A stretch of 64,000 bases of DNA. Source: RBG-16-66-20 sp040752005. Its GTDB lineage: Bacteria > Pseudomonadota > Gammaproteobacteria > Burkholderiales > SG8-39. Location: contig JBFMFX010000006.1 in NCBI GenBank assembly GCA_040752005.1, positions 92,110 to 156,109 of the forward strand, in the 5' to 3' direction. Below the pieces are notes generated by a model, which made no database searches, had not been told where the DNA came from, and saw only the letters and a program-made list of their open reading frames with translations. Below, piece by piece: positions 56,987 through 64,000 of the stretch. Numbering within the stretch: position 1 is the stretch's first letter; each line of letters opens with the position of its first letter. Position numbers and translations under genes: made by a program.

Positions 56987-57484
56987 ATGCGATTCGCTGC
57001 GATTGATTTCGAGACCGCCAATCATGACCGAGCCAGCGCGTGCGCTGTCGATATCGCGGTCGTCGAAGGCGGTCGGATCGTCGATCGTGTACACGAACTC
57101 ATCCGGCCTCCCATGCGCGAATTCGCGTTTACGCACATCCACGGGCTGACCTGGAACAACGTTCGCTCCGCCCCAACGTTCGCGGATCTCTGGCCAGAAC
57201 TGAAGCGGCGCATCGACTCGGTGGCGTTTCTGGCGGCACATAACGCGGCATTCGACAGCACCGTGTTGGCGAGCTGTTGTCGCGTTTACCGCTTGACCGA
57301 ACCGCGCAGGCGGTTCGTCTGCACCGTTCGCCTGTCGCGAGAGTTGTGGGGCATCCACCCGACCGGTCTGCCAGACGTCTGTCAGCGGCTGCGGATTCCG
57401 CTGCGCCACCACCAGGCAGACGCCGATGCGGAGGCGTGCGCACGCATCGTTATTGCCGCCGCCAAGACCGGGTGGACGCCATGA
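56987..57484 (+). CDS. DnaQ-like 3'-5' exonuclease (DEDDh)
   Basis: 165 aa, a bare exonuclease domain. ExoI motif FAAIDFETAN (Asp7, Glu9), ExoII AAHNAAFD (Asp90), ExoIII HHQADADAE (His142, Asp147). All DEDDh residues are present, so it should be active on 3' ends. It has no polymerase-binding tail, and is encoded between the HerA and DUF2075 genes. Cys-rich middle (SCCRVYRL) is unusual for the family. Confidence 0.9.
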   Translation: MRFAAIDFETANHDRASACAVDIAVVEGGRIVDRVHELIRPPMREFAFTHIHGLTWNNVRSAPTFADLWPELKRRIDSVAFLAAHNAAFDSTVLASCCRVYRLTEPRRRFVCTVRLSRELWGIHPTGLPDVCQRLRIPLRHHQADADAEACARIVIAAAKTGWTP

Positions 57485-57509
57485 AGTCGACAGGCGGGGA
57501 CCGCGTGCC

Positions 57510-59645
57510 ATGCTGTTGACCGTCGCCGAGTTCCGGGAGGCAATCCGCGCGGATCCGTCCGCGTTCATCGCGGAGCTCCAGTCCCCCACCGGCCGCAGCG
57601 GCGACGAGGAGCGCGAGGCGTGGGAGGCATCGCTGCCGGCGCTGGCCGAGGCGCTTGCGGCTCCGGCCCTCTGGCCCCTGCATCTGTATTTCGGCGGGCA
57701 TGGCTACGTCGCGCTCGAGTATCAGTTGCCAGCCGCATCGTCCTGGTGCGATGTCGTGCTTCTCGGTCGCAGAGCGACCGGACCTTCAGCGGTGATTGTC
57801 GAACTGAAGCACTGGATCACGCGCGGTGATCGCCCGGGTCCCGCCGAGGGTCTCATGGAGCGCGGCGGCTCGATAGTGCTGCACCCGGCCGATCAGGTGC
57901 GCGGCTACACCGAGTACTGCCGCCGCTTCCACTCGACCGTGCAAGAGCAGCGAGCCGAGGTGCGGGGTTGCGTGCTCTTCACCCGCGACTACTCCGTTGA
58001 CCGCTACGCCGACCCGCCCAACGACACCCTGGTGCGTGAGTATCCGTGCTTCACGCTCGCGCCGCACGTCGTCCGTGAGGCTTGGCCCGCCTACCTCGCC
58101 CGGCATCTGGATGCGCCCGACGAGCGGTTTGCCCGCGCCTTTGTGGCGGGCCGCTATCGGCAGGACCGCGGCTTCATCCGGCAGATCGGCGCGCAGATCC
58201 GCGACCGCGCGAACAGCCCGTTCGAGCTGCTCGACCACCAGCGGCGCGCGTTCGCCCTGGTGCGCGCGCGGCTCGAGGCCGAAGTGCTGGGCCGCGATGC
58301 ACCCCGCAGGCAAGTGATCGTGATCGAGGGGCCGCCCGGCTCGGGGAAGTCCGTGCTCGCGGCGCGCATCTGGTCGACGCTCGTCACCGACGACAGGCTA
58401 CCCGATGGCTCCGTGGTGCTGACGACGACATCCACTGCGCAGACCAGCAACTGGTCGAAGCTATTCCAGATCGCGGGTGGCGCGCGCGCGGCGAGCGGCG
58501 TCGTCAAGCGCGCGGCAAGCTATGTGCCTGTGACTACGCAGACGCTCGGGCGTTTGCGCAAGAAACATGGAAACGACTTCGCCAGCGATCCGGGCAGCTG
58601 GCGCGCCAACGTGCAGCTGCTGCGCGACTGGGGCGTGCCTTTCCAGGACGGTGCCGGCGACGAGCAATACCTCGTGTCGGTGGTCGATGAGGCGCACGCC
58701 CTGATCAACCCCGAACATCCGGAAGGGCGTGGCCAGTTCGGCTTCGCGCCGACCCTTGGGCCGCTCGGCTGGCACATCATCCGGTGCTCTACCGTCTCGA
58801 TCTTCCTGCTCGACGCCGAGCAGGGCTTCCGGGACCGGGAGAACTCGACGCTCGCCGACATCCGCCGTTGGGCTGCGGAGCTGGGGGCCGAGATGGGCGA
58901 GCCGATCTCGCTCGAGGGCGCGCAGTTCCGCTGCGCAGGATCCACCGATTACGTCGACTGGGTAGAAGGTCTACTGCGCGGCGAGCCGGCGGCGGAACTG
59001 GCCACGCTTGCGCGGAAGTGGCGCCGCGTGTTCAGCGTCCGGCTGGCCGACACGCCCGCTGCGCTCGAAGAAGGGCTGCGGGAGCAAGCCGCTGCCCGCC
59101 GCACCGTGCGACTGCTCGCGAGCTACGCGCGTGAATGGAAAACCAAAGGTGCCGCGCGGCCCCACGCGCTGCCTGCTGCGCAGCAGGACTTCCATGAACC
59201 CTACGTGGACGCATCGGGCAGGAAGCGGTACTGGAGCAAGGTCTGGAACTTCATTCCACAGAATGGCAGCGACTACACCTGGTTCATTCAGGCGCCGGAA
59301 GGCAGCCCGATGGCCGCCGACCCGCTGTGCGAAGTCGGCTGCCCGTACGCCGTGCGCGGCTTCGATTTCGACTACGTCGGCGTGCTGTGGCTGAGCGACC
59401 TCGTCTGGCGCGGCGGTCAGTGGCGGGCGCAGCCCGCGCACGTGCACGACACCGGCCTCGGCCGCAGCGTCGCCGCCGCGCGGGCCGAGCACGCGCCCGG
59501 GCCGGCTCATGAGCGGCTCCGGGCCGCGCTCGCTCAGGCTTACCGCATTCTCCTCACCCGCGGCATCAGCGGGTGCAACTTGTGGATCGAAGACGCGGAG
59601 ACCCGCGAGCACGTGCGCGCGTCTCTGGGGCTGGCAAGCGACTGA
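57510..59645 (+). CDS. DUF2075 helicase with N-terminal PD-(D/E)XK nuclease-like domain
   Basis: 711 aa. The ATG at 57510 starts a 230-residue N-terminal domain with a spaced nuclease pattern: Glu70, Asp81 (SWCDVVLLG), VIVELKHW (Glu98, Lys100) and DQVRGYTEY (Gln129). This resembles PD-(D/E)XK nucleases. The helicase/ATPase part has Walker A GPPGSGKS (274-281) and a Walker B VVDEAHALI. The late LLTRGISGCNLWIED is the DUF2075 hallmark also seen in Schlafen group III proteins. Probably a nucleic-acid helicase-nuclease. Nuclease assignment is by motif only. Confidence 0.85.
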   Translation: MLLTVAEFREAIRADPSAFIAELQSPTGRSGDEEREAWEASLPALAEALAAPALWPLHLYFGGHGYVALEYQLPAASSWCDVVLLGRRATGPSAVIVELKHWITRGDRPGPAEGLMERGGSIVLHPADQVRGYTEYCRRFHSTVQEQRAEVRGCVLFTRDYSVDRYADPPNDTLVREYPCFTLAPHVVREAWPAYLARHLDAPDERFARAFVAGRYRQDRGFIRQIGAQIRDRANSPFELLDHQRRAFALVRARLEAEVLGRDAPRRQVIVIEGPPGSGKSVLAARIWSTLVTDDRLPDGSVVLTTTSTAQTSNWSKLFQIAGGARAASGVVKRAASYVPVTTQTLGRLRKKHGNDFASDPGSWRANVQLLRDWGVPFQDGAGDEQYLVSVVDEAHALINPEHPEGRGQFGFAPTLGPLGWHIIRCSTVSIFLLDAEQGFRDRENSTLADIRRWAAELGAEMGEPISLEGAQFRCAGSTDYVDWVEGLLRGEPAAELATLARKWRRVFSVRLADTPAALEEGLREQAAARRTVRLLASYAREWKTKGAARPHALPAAQQDFHEPYVDASGRKRYWSKVWNFIPQNGSDYTWFIQAPEGSPMAADPLCEVGCPYAVRGFDFDYVGVLWLSDLVWRGGQWRAQPAHVHDTGLGRSVAAARAEHAPGPAHERLRAALAQAYRILLTRGISGCNLWIEDAETREHVRASLGLASD

Positions 59646-59658
59646 CCAAGGAATCCGT

Positions 59659-62199
59659 ATGGCAAGACCGAAAGGCTCCACGAGCAAGCCCAAGATCGAG
59701 AAGAAAGTCACCCGCTACACCTACGACCACATCAAGGAGCCGCGCACGCCGGAGACCGGGCACACGCCGCTCCTGCCGGCCGAGGAGCAGGTGGTCCGGC
59801 TTCCGATGGACAACGGCTGGAGCACGGCCCTTCACGTCGGCAAGCTGCCGGAGGGCGACGAGCGGCCGGTGGTGATGGACATGGACCCGGCGGCGGACCC
59901 GGTGCTCTTCTGGGCGGGCAAGCGCAACCGGCGCGAGGTGCCGGTGCTGCCGCTCCAGCGCAACGAGATCGTCCCCGAGTCGCGCATCGCGCAGATCATC
60001 GAGCGGGCGAGGAAGGCGGCCGAGGAGAAGTCGGGCGCGCCGCGGCAGGGGCACCTCTTCGCCGACCTCGAAAAGCAGCTCCGCGAGAGCGACAAGGGCA
60101 AGCGCGTGGAGTTCTACACCCACGAGGAAGGCTGGAAGAACAAGCTCATCTGCGGCGACTCGCTGCACGTGATGGAGTCGCTGCTCCACTACGAGAACCT
60201 GCGCGGCAAGGTGCAGATGATCTACATGGATCCGCCGTACGGCATCAAGTACGACTCCAACTTCCAGCAGCGGGTGGACTCGACGAAGAACGATCCCGAC
60301 GACCCGGCCGACGACGTGCTCACGATCAAGGCGTTCCGGGACACCTGGGCGCTGGGGATTCACTCGTATCTGTCGTACCTCCAGGAGCGGCTCTACCTGT
60401 GCCGGGAGCTGCTGGCGGAGAGCGGCTCGCTGTTCCTACAGATGGGCGACGAGAACGCGCATATCACGCGAGCGCTCTTGGACGAAGTCTTCGGAGCTGC
60501 CAATTTCGTGTCGGAAATCGTGTTCTACAAGACCTCGGGCAAGGGCGGCATCGGTTTGGACGCCGTATTCGACCGACTGCTTTGGTATGCAAAAGACAAG
60601 GCCGCTCTGAAATACCGGCAGCTCTACATGCCGCGTCCGCAGTACACCTTGCAGGAGCAGTACACCCTGCTCGAATTGCCCGACGGCACGGTAAGGCGAA
60701 TCACGGACGAAGAGAACTTGGGCGTCGTTCCGCTTCCCAAGGGAGCCCGCCGCTTTATGCCTGGCGACCTGTCTTCACAGGGCGAGACCGAGGAAGGCTC
60801 GGAGCCGTTCGAGTTTGACGGCGTGAAGTACCACCTACCGCCCAACACTCACTGGAAGACGAGTCGGGAGGGTCTGCGTCGCCTGGCGGCAAAGGGAAGG
60901 CTGTTTCCGATTGGCAAGCGACTTCGTTACAAGCGGTACGCCGACGATTTTCCGCTGGCACCGTACACGAACATCTGGGAAGACACCGTCATCAGTGGCT
61001 TCGCAGCCGCGAAGCTCTACGCCGTCCAGACCTCGCCCAAGGTCGTCGAGCGCTGCATCGCCATGACGACCGACCCCAGCGACCTGGTCTTCGACCCCAC
61101 CTGCGGCTCGGGCACGACCGCGTTCTGCGCCGAACGGCTCGGTCGGCGCTGGATCACCTGCGACACCTCGCGCGTGGCGATCAACATCGCCCGCCAGCGG
61201 CTGCTCTCGGCCACCTTCGAGCACTACAAGACGCGCAACGGCAAGGTCTCCGGCAACTTCATCTACAAGACCGTGAACCGCGTGACGCTCAAGAGCCTCG
61301 CCTACGACCTCGAGCCCGAGAAGGTCGAGCTGGTGGACGAGCCGGAGGTGGACAGGGACGCGATCCGCGTCTGCGGTCCCTTCGAGGTGATGTCCCTTGG
61401 CCGCTACTCAGTCGAGGACTGGAAGGGCTATGTGGTCCGTGAGACGCCGGCCACGTACGGCGAGCCAGCCAAGCTCGAGAACTACATCGAGACGATCTGC
61501 CGCCTCTACCGCAAGGACGCGGCGATCCAGGGCGCGACTGGGCTGGTGCACGCGATGGCGGAGACCGAGAAGGAGAATATCGCGATCTCGGTCGGCCCGC
61601 TCTCCGGGCGCGTCACCGCCAAGCAGATCAACGACGCCGTCCAGGACGCGCTCGCCTCGGGCATCCTCGAGGTGCACGTGCTCGGCTGGGCGTTCGAGGC
61701 CAATGTCGGCGAGGTGAAGTCGGCGCTCGAGAAGCGCGGCAAGGTCAAGGTCGAGCTCATCATGATCCGCCCGGACACGCTCGCCGAGGGGCTGAAGGTC
61801 ACACAGCCGGAGCTGCTCTTTTCGCCGCTCGCACTGCCGGACATCGAGATCGAGACCGAGAAGAACGGCAAGGAAAAGCAGTTGCGCGTCACGCTCAAGG
61901 GTGTGGCGCTCTTCGACCGCAAGCGCCGGACCACCGAGTACAAGCGTGCCGACTCGGGTTACGTCTCGGCCTGGTACCTCGACGAGGACTACGACGGGGA
62001 CTGCTTCGTGGACTGCCAGATGTTCTTCGACTTCAGGAAGAAGCCCGCGCTGTCGAAACTCGGCGTAGAGGTGCCGGACGAGGAGTTCGCGCTCAGGCTC
62101 ACCTCGGAGCCGTTCCCGGTGCGCGGCTACAAGCGAATCGCGGTCAAGGTCGTGGACGTGTACGGCAACGAGTCCACGGTGGTCAGAGAGTTGGTATAA
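59659..62199 (+). CDS. site-specific adenine DNA methyltransferase, beta class (Mod-like)
   Basis: 846 aa. The catalytic motif IV is YMDPPYGIKYD (Asp191-Tyr194) and the SAM motif I VFDPTCGSGTTAF comes later (from Asp479), giving the beta order of type III Mod enzymes. The target-recognition segment lies between. A C-terminal extension of about 300 residues contains ISVGPLSGRVTAKQINDAVQ, seen in methyltransferases paired with DEAD-box defence helicases. No Res-like nuclease-helicase follows within the window, so the methylation mark probably protects self DNA from this operon's other nucleases. That is inference. Confidence 0.9.
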   Translation: MARPKGSTSKPKIEKKVTRYTYDHIKEPRTPETGHTPLLPAEEQVVRLPMDNGWSTALHVGKLPEGDERPVVMDMDPAADPVLFWAGKRNRREVPVLPLQRNEIVPESRIAQIIERARKAAEEKSGAPRQGHLFADLEKQLRESDKGKRVEFYTHEEGWKNKLICGDSLHVMESLLHYENLRGKVQMIYMDPPYGIKYDSNFQQRVDSTKNDPDDPADDVLTIKAFRDTWALGIHSYLSYLQERLYLCRELLAESGSLFLQMGDENAHITRALLDEVFGAANFVSEIVFYKTSGKGGIGLDAVFDRLLWYAKDKAALKYRQLYMPRPQYTLQEQYTLLELPDGTVRRITDEENLGVVPLPKGARRFMPGDLSSQGETEEGSEPFEFDGVKYHLPPNTHWKTSREGLRRLAAKGRLFPIGKRLRYKRYADDFPLAPYTNIWEDTVISGFAAAKLYAVQTSPKVVERCIAMTTDPSDLVFDPTCGSGTTAFCAERLGRRWITCDTSRVAINIARQRLLSATFEHYKTRNGKVSGNFIYKTVNRVTLKSLAYDLEPEKVELVDEPEVDRDAIRVCGPFEVMSLGRYSVEDWKGYVVRETPATYGEPAKLENYIETICRLYRKDAAIQGATGLVHAMAETEKENIAISVGPLSGRVTAKQINDAVQDALASGILEVHVLGWAFEANVGEVKSALEKRGKVKVELIMIRPDTLAEGLKVTQPELLFSPLALPDIEIETEKNGKEKQLRVTLKGVALFDRKRRTTEYKRADSGYVSAWYLDEDYDGDCFVDCQMFFDFRKKPALSKLGVEVPDEEFALRLTSEPFPVRGYKRIAVKVVDVYGNESTVVRELV

Positions 62200-62200
62200 G

Positions 62201-63304
62201 GTGCTTGCGTTTATGGCTTCTCATGGTCGGCAAGAGAAATTCGTTGTGATGCTTTCTTCGGGTCAGCGTCCGCGTTACCGCGACGACATCATACGCGTGA
62301 TGGCGTTGCCAACCGGAGGCCGGACGCAGTTTCGGTACCGGAAGCAACACGTTCCCGACGACCTCTTTCGCGAACTATCCAACAACGGCCTCCGTGAGTC
62401 CGAAGCACTTGTTGCGTACCTCGACACCTCGAATAAAGATAGAGCTCCAGAGATCGTGCCATGCCGCTTTTGCCGGATCGTCGACAGCGAGGGCGAGGGC
62501 GAGTTCGTCGTGATTCGTTTTGAGGTCGGGGATTTCGCTATGGTGGACAAAGACGCAAATGTGCAGAGTGCAGTAACCGAGGCCTTACTTAATGGTGCGT
62601 CGCTGCCAAAATGGGAAGACGGAAAGCTTGGGGGTCATTTTCTAGTCGCTCTTAAGAACCGCCCCGACGGGTGCCGGAGTGACCAAGACCGTCGAGCATG
62701 GCAGGCTGTTGTAGGTATCTTGGGTGGACGTGCCGATTTCCGTGATTGCCCGTTTTTCTATAATCTGCGGAGCGTTGTCGCAGAGGACGCCAAGACTCCG
62801 GTACCTTTCTGCGAGGACAAGTACGCGCTTGAACCAGACAAGATCTACCGGGCGGACGTTGTCCACTACGCGCCGCCGACAGTCGCTGGCCAGCAAGGCG
62901 GTCCCTGGGGGCAGCTGAAGGTTAGCGCTCAAGGCAACGGCGTCCAGTCCTTGACAACACAGCCTTTGGCCATTGACTCGCCGTACGACATCAAGCGTGT
63001 TTACTTCAGGACGACAGGGGAGGCGAGGAAGCAATATGCCCTGCTGTCATTCGGGAGACGCCTGACTCAATCGTGCCCAGGCCAGGAGACCGAGCATCAC
63101 GATTTCGAGCTGGTGCTGGAGGTCGCGGGAGCCTGGCGACGGCAAACTCTTGTGGGTGTCCTGATCGCGGCCTTTTTGGCTGCGCCTCGCTGGGTGGATA
63201 TGCTTCGGGCAGAGGCGTGGGATTGGAGCAGCGCTGCGGTGGCCCTATTCACAGCGCTCGTCACTGCCGGGTTGGTGGTGTTCGGTCTCCGAAAAGTGCC
63301 ATGA
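62201..63304 (+). CDS. hypothetical protein with two C-terminal membrane helices
   Basis: 367 aa from a GTG 1 nt after the methyltransferase stop (or ATG at 62213). I do not recognise a family. The first 315 residues are soluble, with Cys pair VPCRFCRIV and a basic beginning (SSGQRPRYRDDIIRVM). The C-terminal 55 residues hold two hydrophobic segments (LVGVLIAAFLAAPRW and AVALFTALVTAGLVVFGL). Base composition is less GC-rich than upstream genes, suggesting separate acquisition. Two-TM proteins in defence operons often act as membrane effectors, which is only analogy here. Overlaps the next gene (ATGA). Confidence 0.7.
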   Translation: MLAFMASHGRQEKFVVMLSSGQRPRYRDDIIRVMALPTGGRTQFRYRKQHVPDDLFRELSNNGLRESEALVAYLDTSNKDRAPEIVPCRFCRIVDSEGEGEFVVIRFEVGDFAMVDKDANVQSAVTEALLNGASLPKWEDGKLGGHFLVALKNRPDGCRSDQDRRAWQAVVGILGGRADFRDCPFFYNLRSVVAEDAKTPVPFCEDKYALEPDKIYRADVVHYAPPTVAGQQGGPWGQLKVSAQGNGVQSLTTQPLAIDSPYDIKRVYFRTTGEARKQYALLSFGRRLTQSCPGQETEHHDFELVLEVAGAWRRQTLVGVLIAAFLAAPRWVDMLRAEAWDWSSAAVALFTALVTAGLVVFGLRKVP

Positions 63305-63882
63305 TCAGGGATGAGGCCAAGGGTCTGACGGTGCGTCTGTTCTCGCGGCTGATGAAGGCGTTTTCTAGAGCTCCAGTGGAACAACAGCTTGCGGGCGAGT
63401 CGCGCACAACCGAGAGGCTCGCCAAGCTGGAACGGCTGCGCACCATTTTGGAAGTCGCATTTTCCCGTGAGACCGCCTCTCCAGGTACGGAGACGCAGGG
63501 CAGGCCGCCGAGCGCGGGGCAGTGTGCTGCGGTATCGGTCATCGTCTGGGACCGATTCGGTGGTGAATTTGTTAGTGCGACAGTTCAGGGACAGAGCCAC
63601 TGGTTCAACCGGCTAAACATCGGCGGCCGGGTCATTGACGTTGACCTTACGGGAGATCAGTTCGGGCTGAAGGCCGTGAGGTTCGGCAAGCCGGGAAGTC
63701 TCTGGGCAGGCACGCGCCTGAGAACTGCGCAAGAACTTCGGGAAGAAACGGTGCGGCGGGCAATTCTGCTCGCGGAGAAAGCAGGACTCAAGGACACACA
63801 AAAGCGGTTGCTGAGCCTATTGAACTCGGCTGCAGCGAAGGTCCGTACCTCCGATCTTGATAACAGCGCGCGAGAACGTTGA
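63301..63882 (+). CDS. YunG-like Cys/His/Asp protein (papain-like fold candidate)
   Basis: 193 aa. A helical N-terminus (about 1-60) is followed by SAGQCAAVSVIVWDRFGGEF (Cys75), GQSHWFNRL (His100) and VIDVDLTGDQFG (Asp115). This matches the pattern of the poorly studied YunG family, where Cys, His and Asp are spaced like a cysteine peptidase or transglutaminase. It ends with a helical RTAQELREETVRRAILLAEK. Coupled to the membrane protein before it (ATGA). A protease-like activity is inferred from the triad pattern only. Confidence 0.65.
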   Translation: MIRDEAKGLTVRLFSRLMKAFSRAPVEQQLAGESRTTERLAKLERLRTILEVAFSRETASPGTETQGRPPSAGQCAAVSVIVWDRFGGEFVSATVQGQSHWFNRLNIGGRVIDVDLTGDQFGLKAVRFGKPGSLWAGTRLRTAQELREETVRRAILLAEKAGLKDTQKRLLSLLNSAAAKVRTSDLDNSARER

Positions 63883-64000
63883 TATGGCTTCGACCTGTCA
63901 AGGGGCGACGAGCCTCCCTGCTTTTTCGCTGCCAAGCATGTTTTGAATCGAACCCGATAGGGGACGCGGCGGACTCATCTGAGACGACGGTCGATCAAGC
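63883..64000. other. unassigned right edge
   Basis: 118 nt after the last gene. I see no supported gene, terminator or repeat; the accessory region may continue beyond the window. Confidence 0.5.

Noticed and set aside
50122..63882. Standard Druantia, BREX, DISARM or complete type III restriction system
   Set aside because: No DruE/DUF1998 helicase, no PglZ or BrxL, no DISARM DrmA/DrmB and no Res subunit are present in the window, although single components resemble parts of these systems.

Overview
The window is GC-rich DNA, densely packed with genes, from what is most likely a betaproteobacterium. This is inferred from gene content and order: dacA-dat-ybeD-lipB-lipA, pyrR-pyrB-pyrC', polA / LOG / DUF2782 / thrB / BPSS1780-type membrane protein, and ubiE-(Tim44)-ubiJ-ubiB. 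Genus cannot be read from the sequence alone. No rRNA, tRNA or CRISPR array was seen.

Region 1 (1-16.8 kb) is housekeeping: the end of a TonB-like gene, aroE, mtgA, mgtE, a possible glycosyltransferase remnant, a GT2 glycosyltransferase and a VTT membrane protein. These run into the opposite-strand thiD-thiE-hemL operon. Next come rubredoxin, yqgE, ruvX and pyrR-pyrB-pyrC' (the last an apparently catalytically dead dihydroorotase), then rlpA, a PBP5-type carboxypeptidase, a D-amino acid aminotransferase, ybeD, lipB and lipA.

Region 2 (16.9-28.7 kb) is an iron/heme acquisition island. A Fur-box-like palindrome lies inside a sigma70-like promoter ahead of a small unknown gene and tonB-exbB-exbD. 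They are followed by a FecA-like receptor, a frameshifted Ftr1 permease gene, hemP, a DUF2325 protein, a heme-type TonB receptor with FRAP and NPNL motifs, and an exported tandem CbiX-like protein with a histidine-rich linker. CAGCCAGC-type repeats recur in leaders of this island.

Region 3 (28.9-46.5 kb) is again conserved chromosome: YbaK-type deacylase, DUF4197, esterase, polA, LOG protein, thrB, membrane proteins, ubiE, Tim44-like, ubiJ, ubiB, a sodium:solute symporter, a VanZ-like protein, a 2Fe-2S ferredoxin and a hydrolase. Several genes here and in Region 1 have a TANAAT hexamer only 7-10 nt ahead of the start codon, which suggests leaderless transcripts.

Region 4 (46.6-64.0 kb) is accessory. 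It opens with a graveyard of broken defence-type genes: an HsdM stub, a Fic fragment with a stop, a helicase-DUF3883 gene with an internal deletion, a frameshift and an inserted palindromic element, and a DUF1156 stub. An intact AlbA_2/ATPase gene sits among them. From 50.1 to 63.9 kb runs a tightly packed nine-gene operon: UvrD helicase with an Fe-S PD-(D/E)XK nuclease, DUF4338 (DruA-like), NurA, HerA, a DnaQ-like exonuclease, PD-(D/E)XK-DUF2075 helicase, a beta-class adenine methyltransferase, a two-TM membrane protein and a YunG-like Cys/His/Asp protein. I read this as a candidate composite anti-phage system. Its individual families are known, but I do not recognise this combination as a named system.
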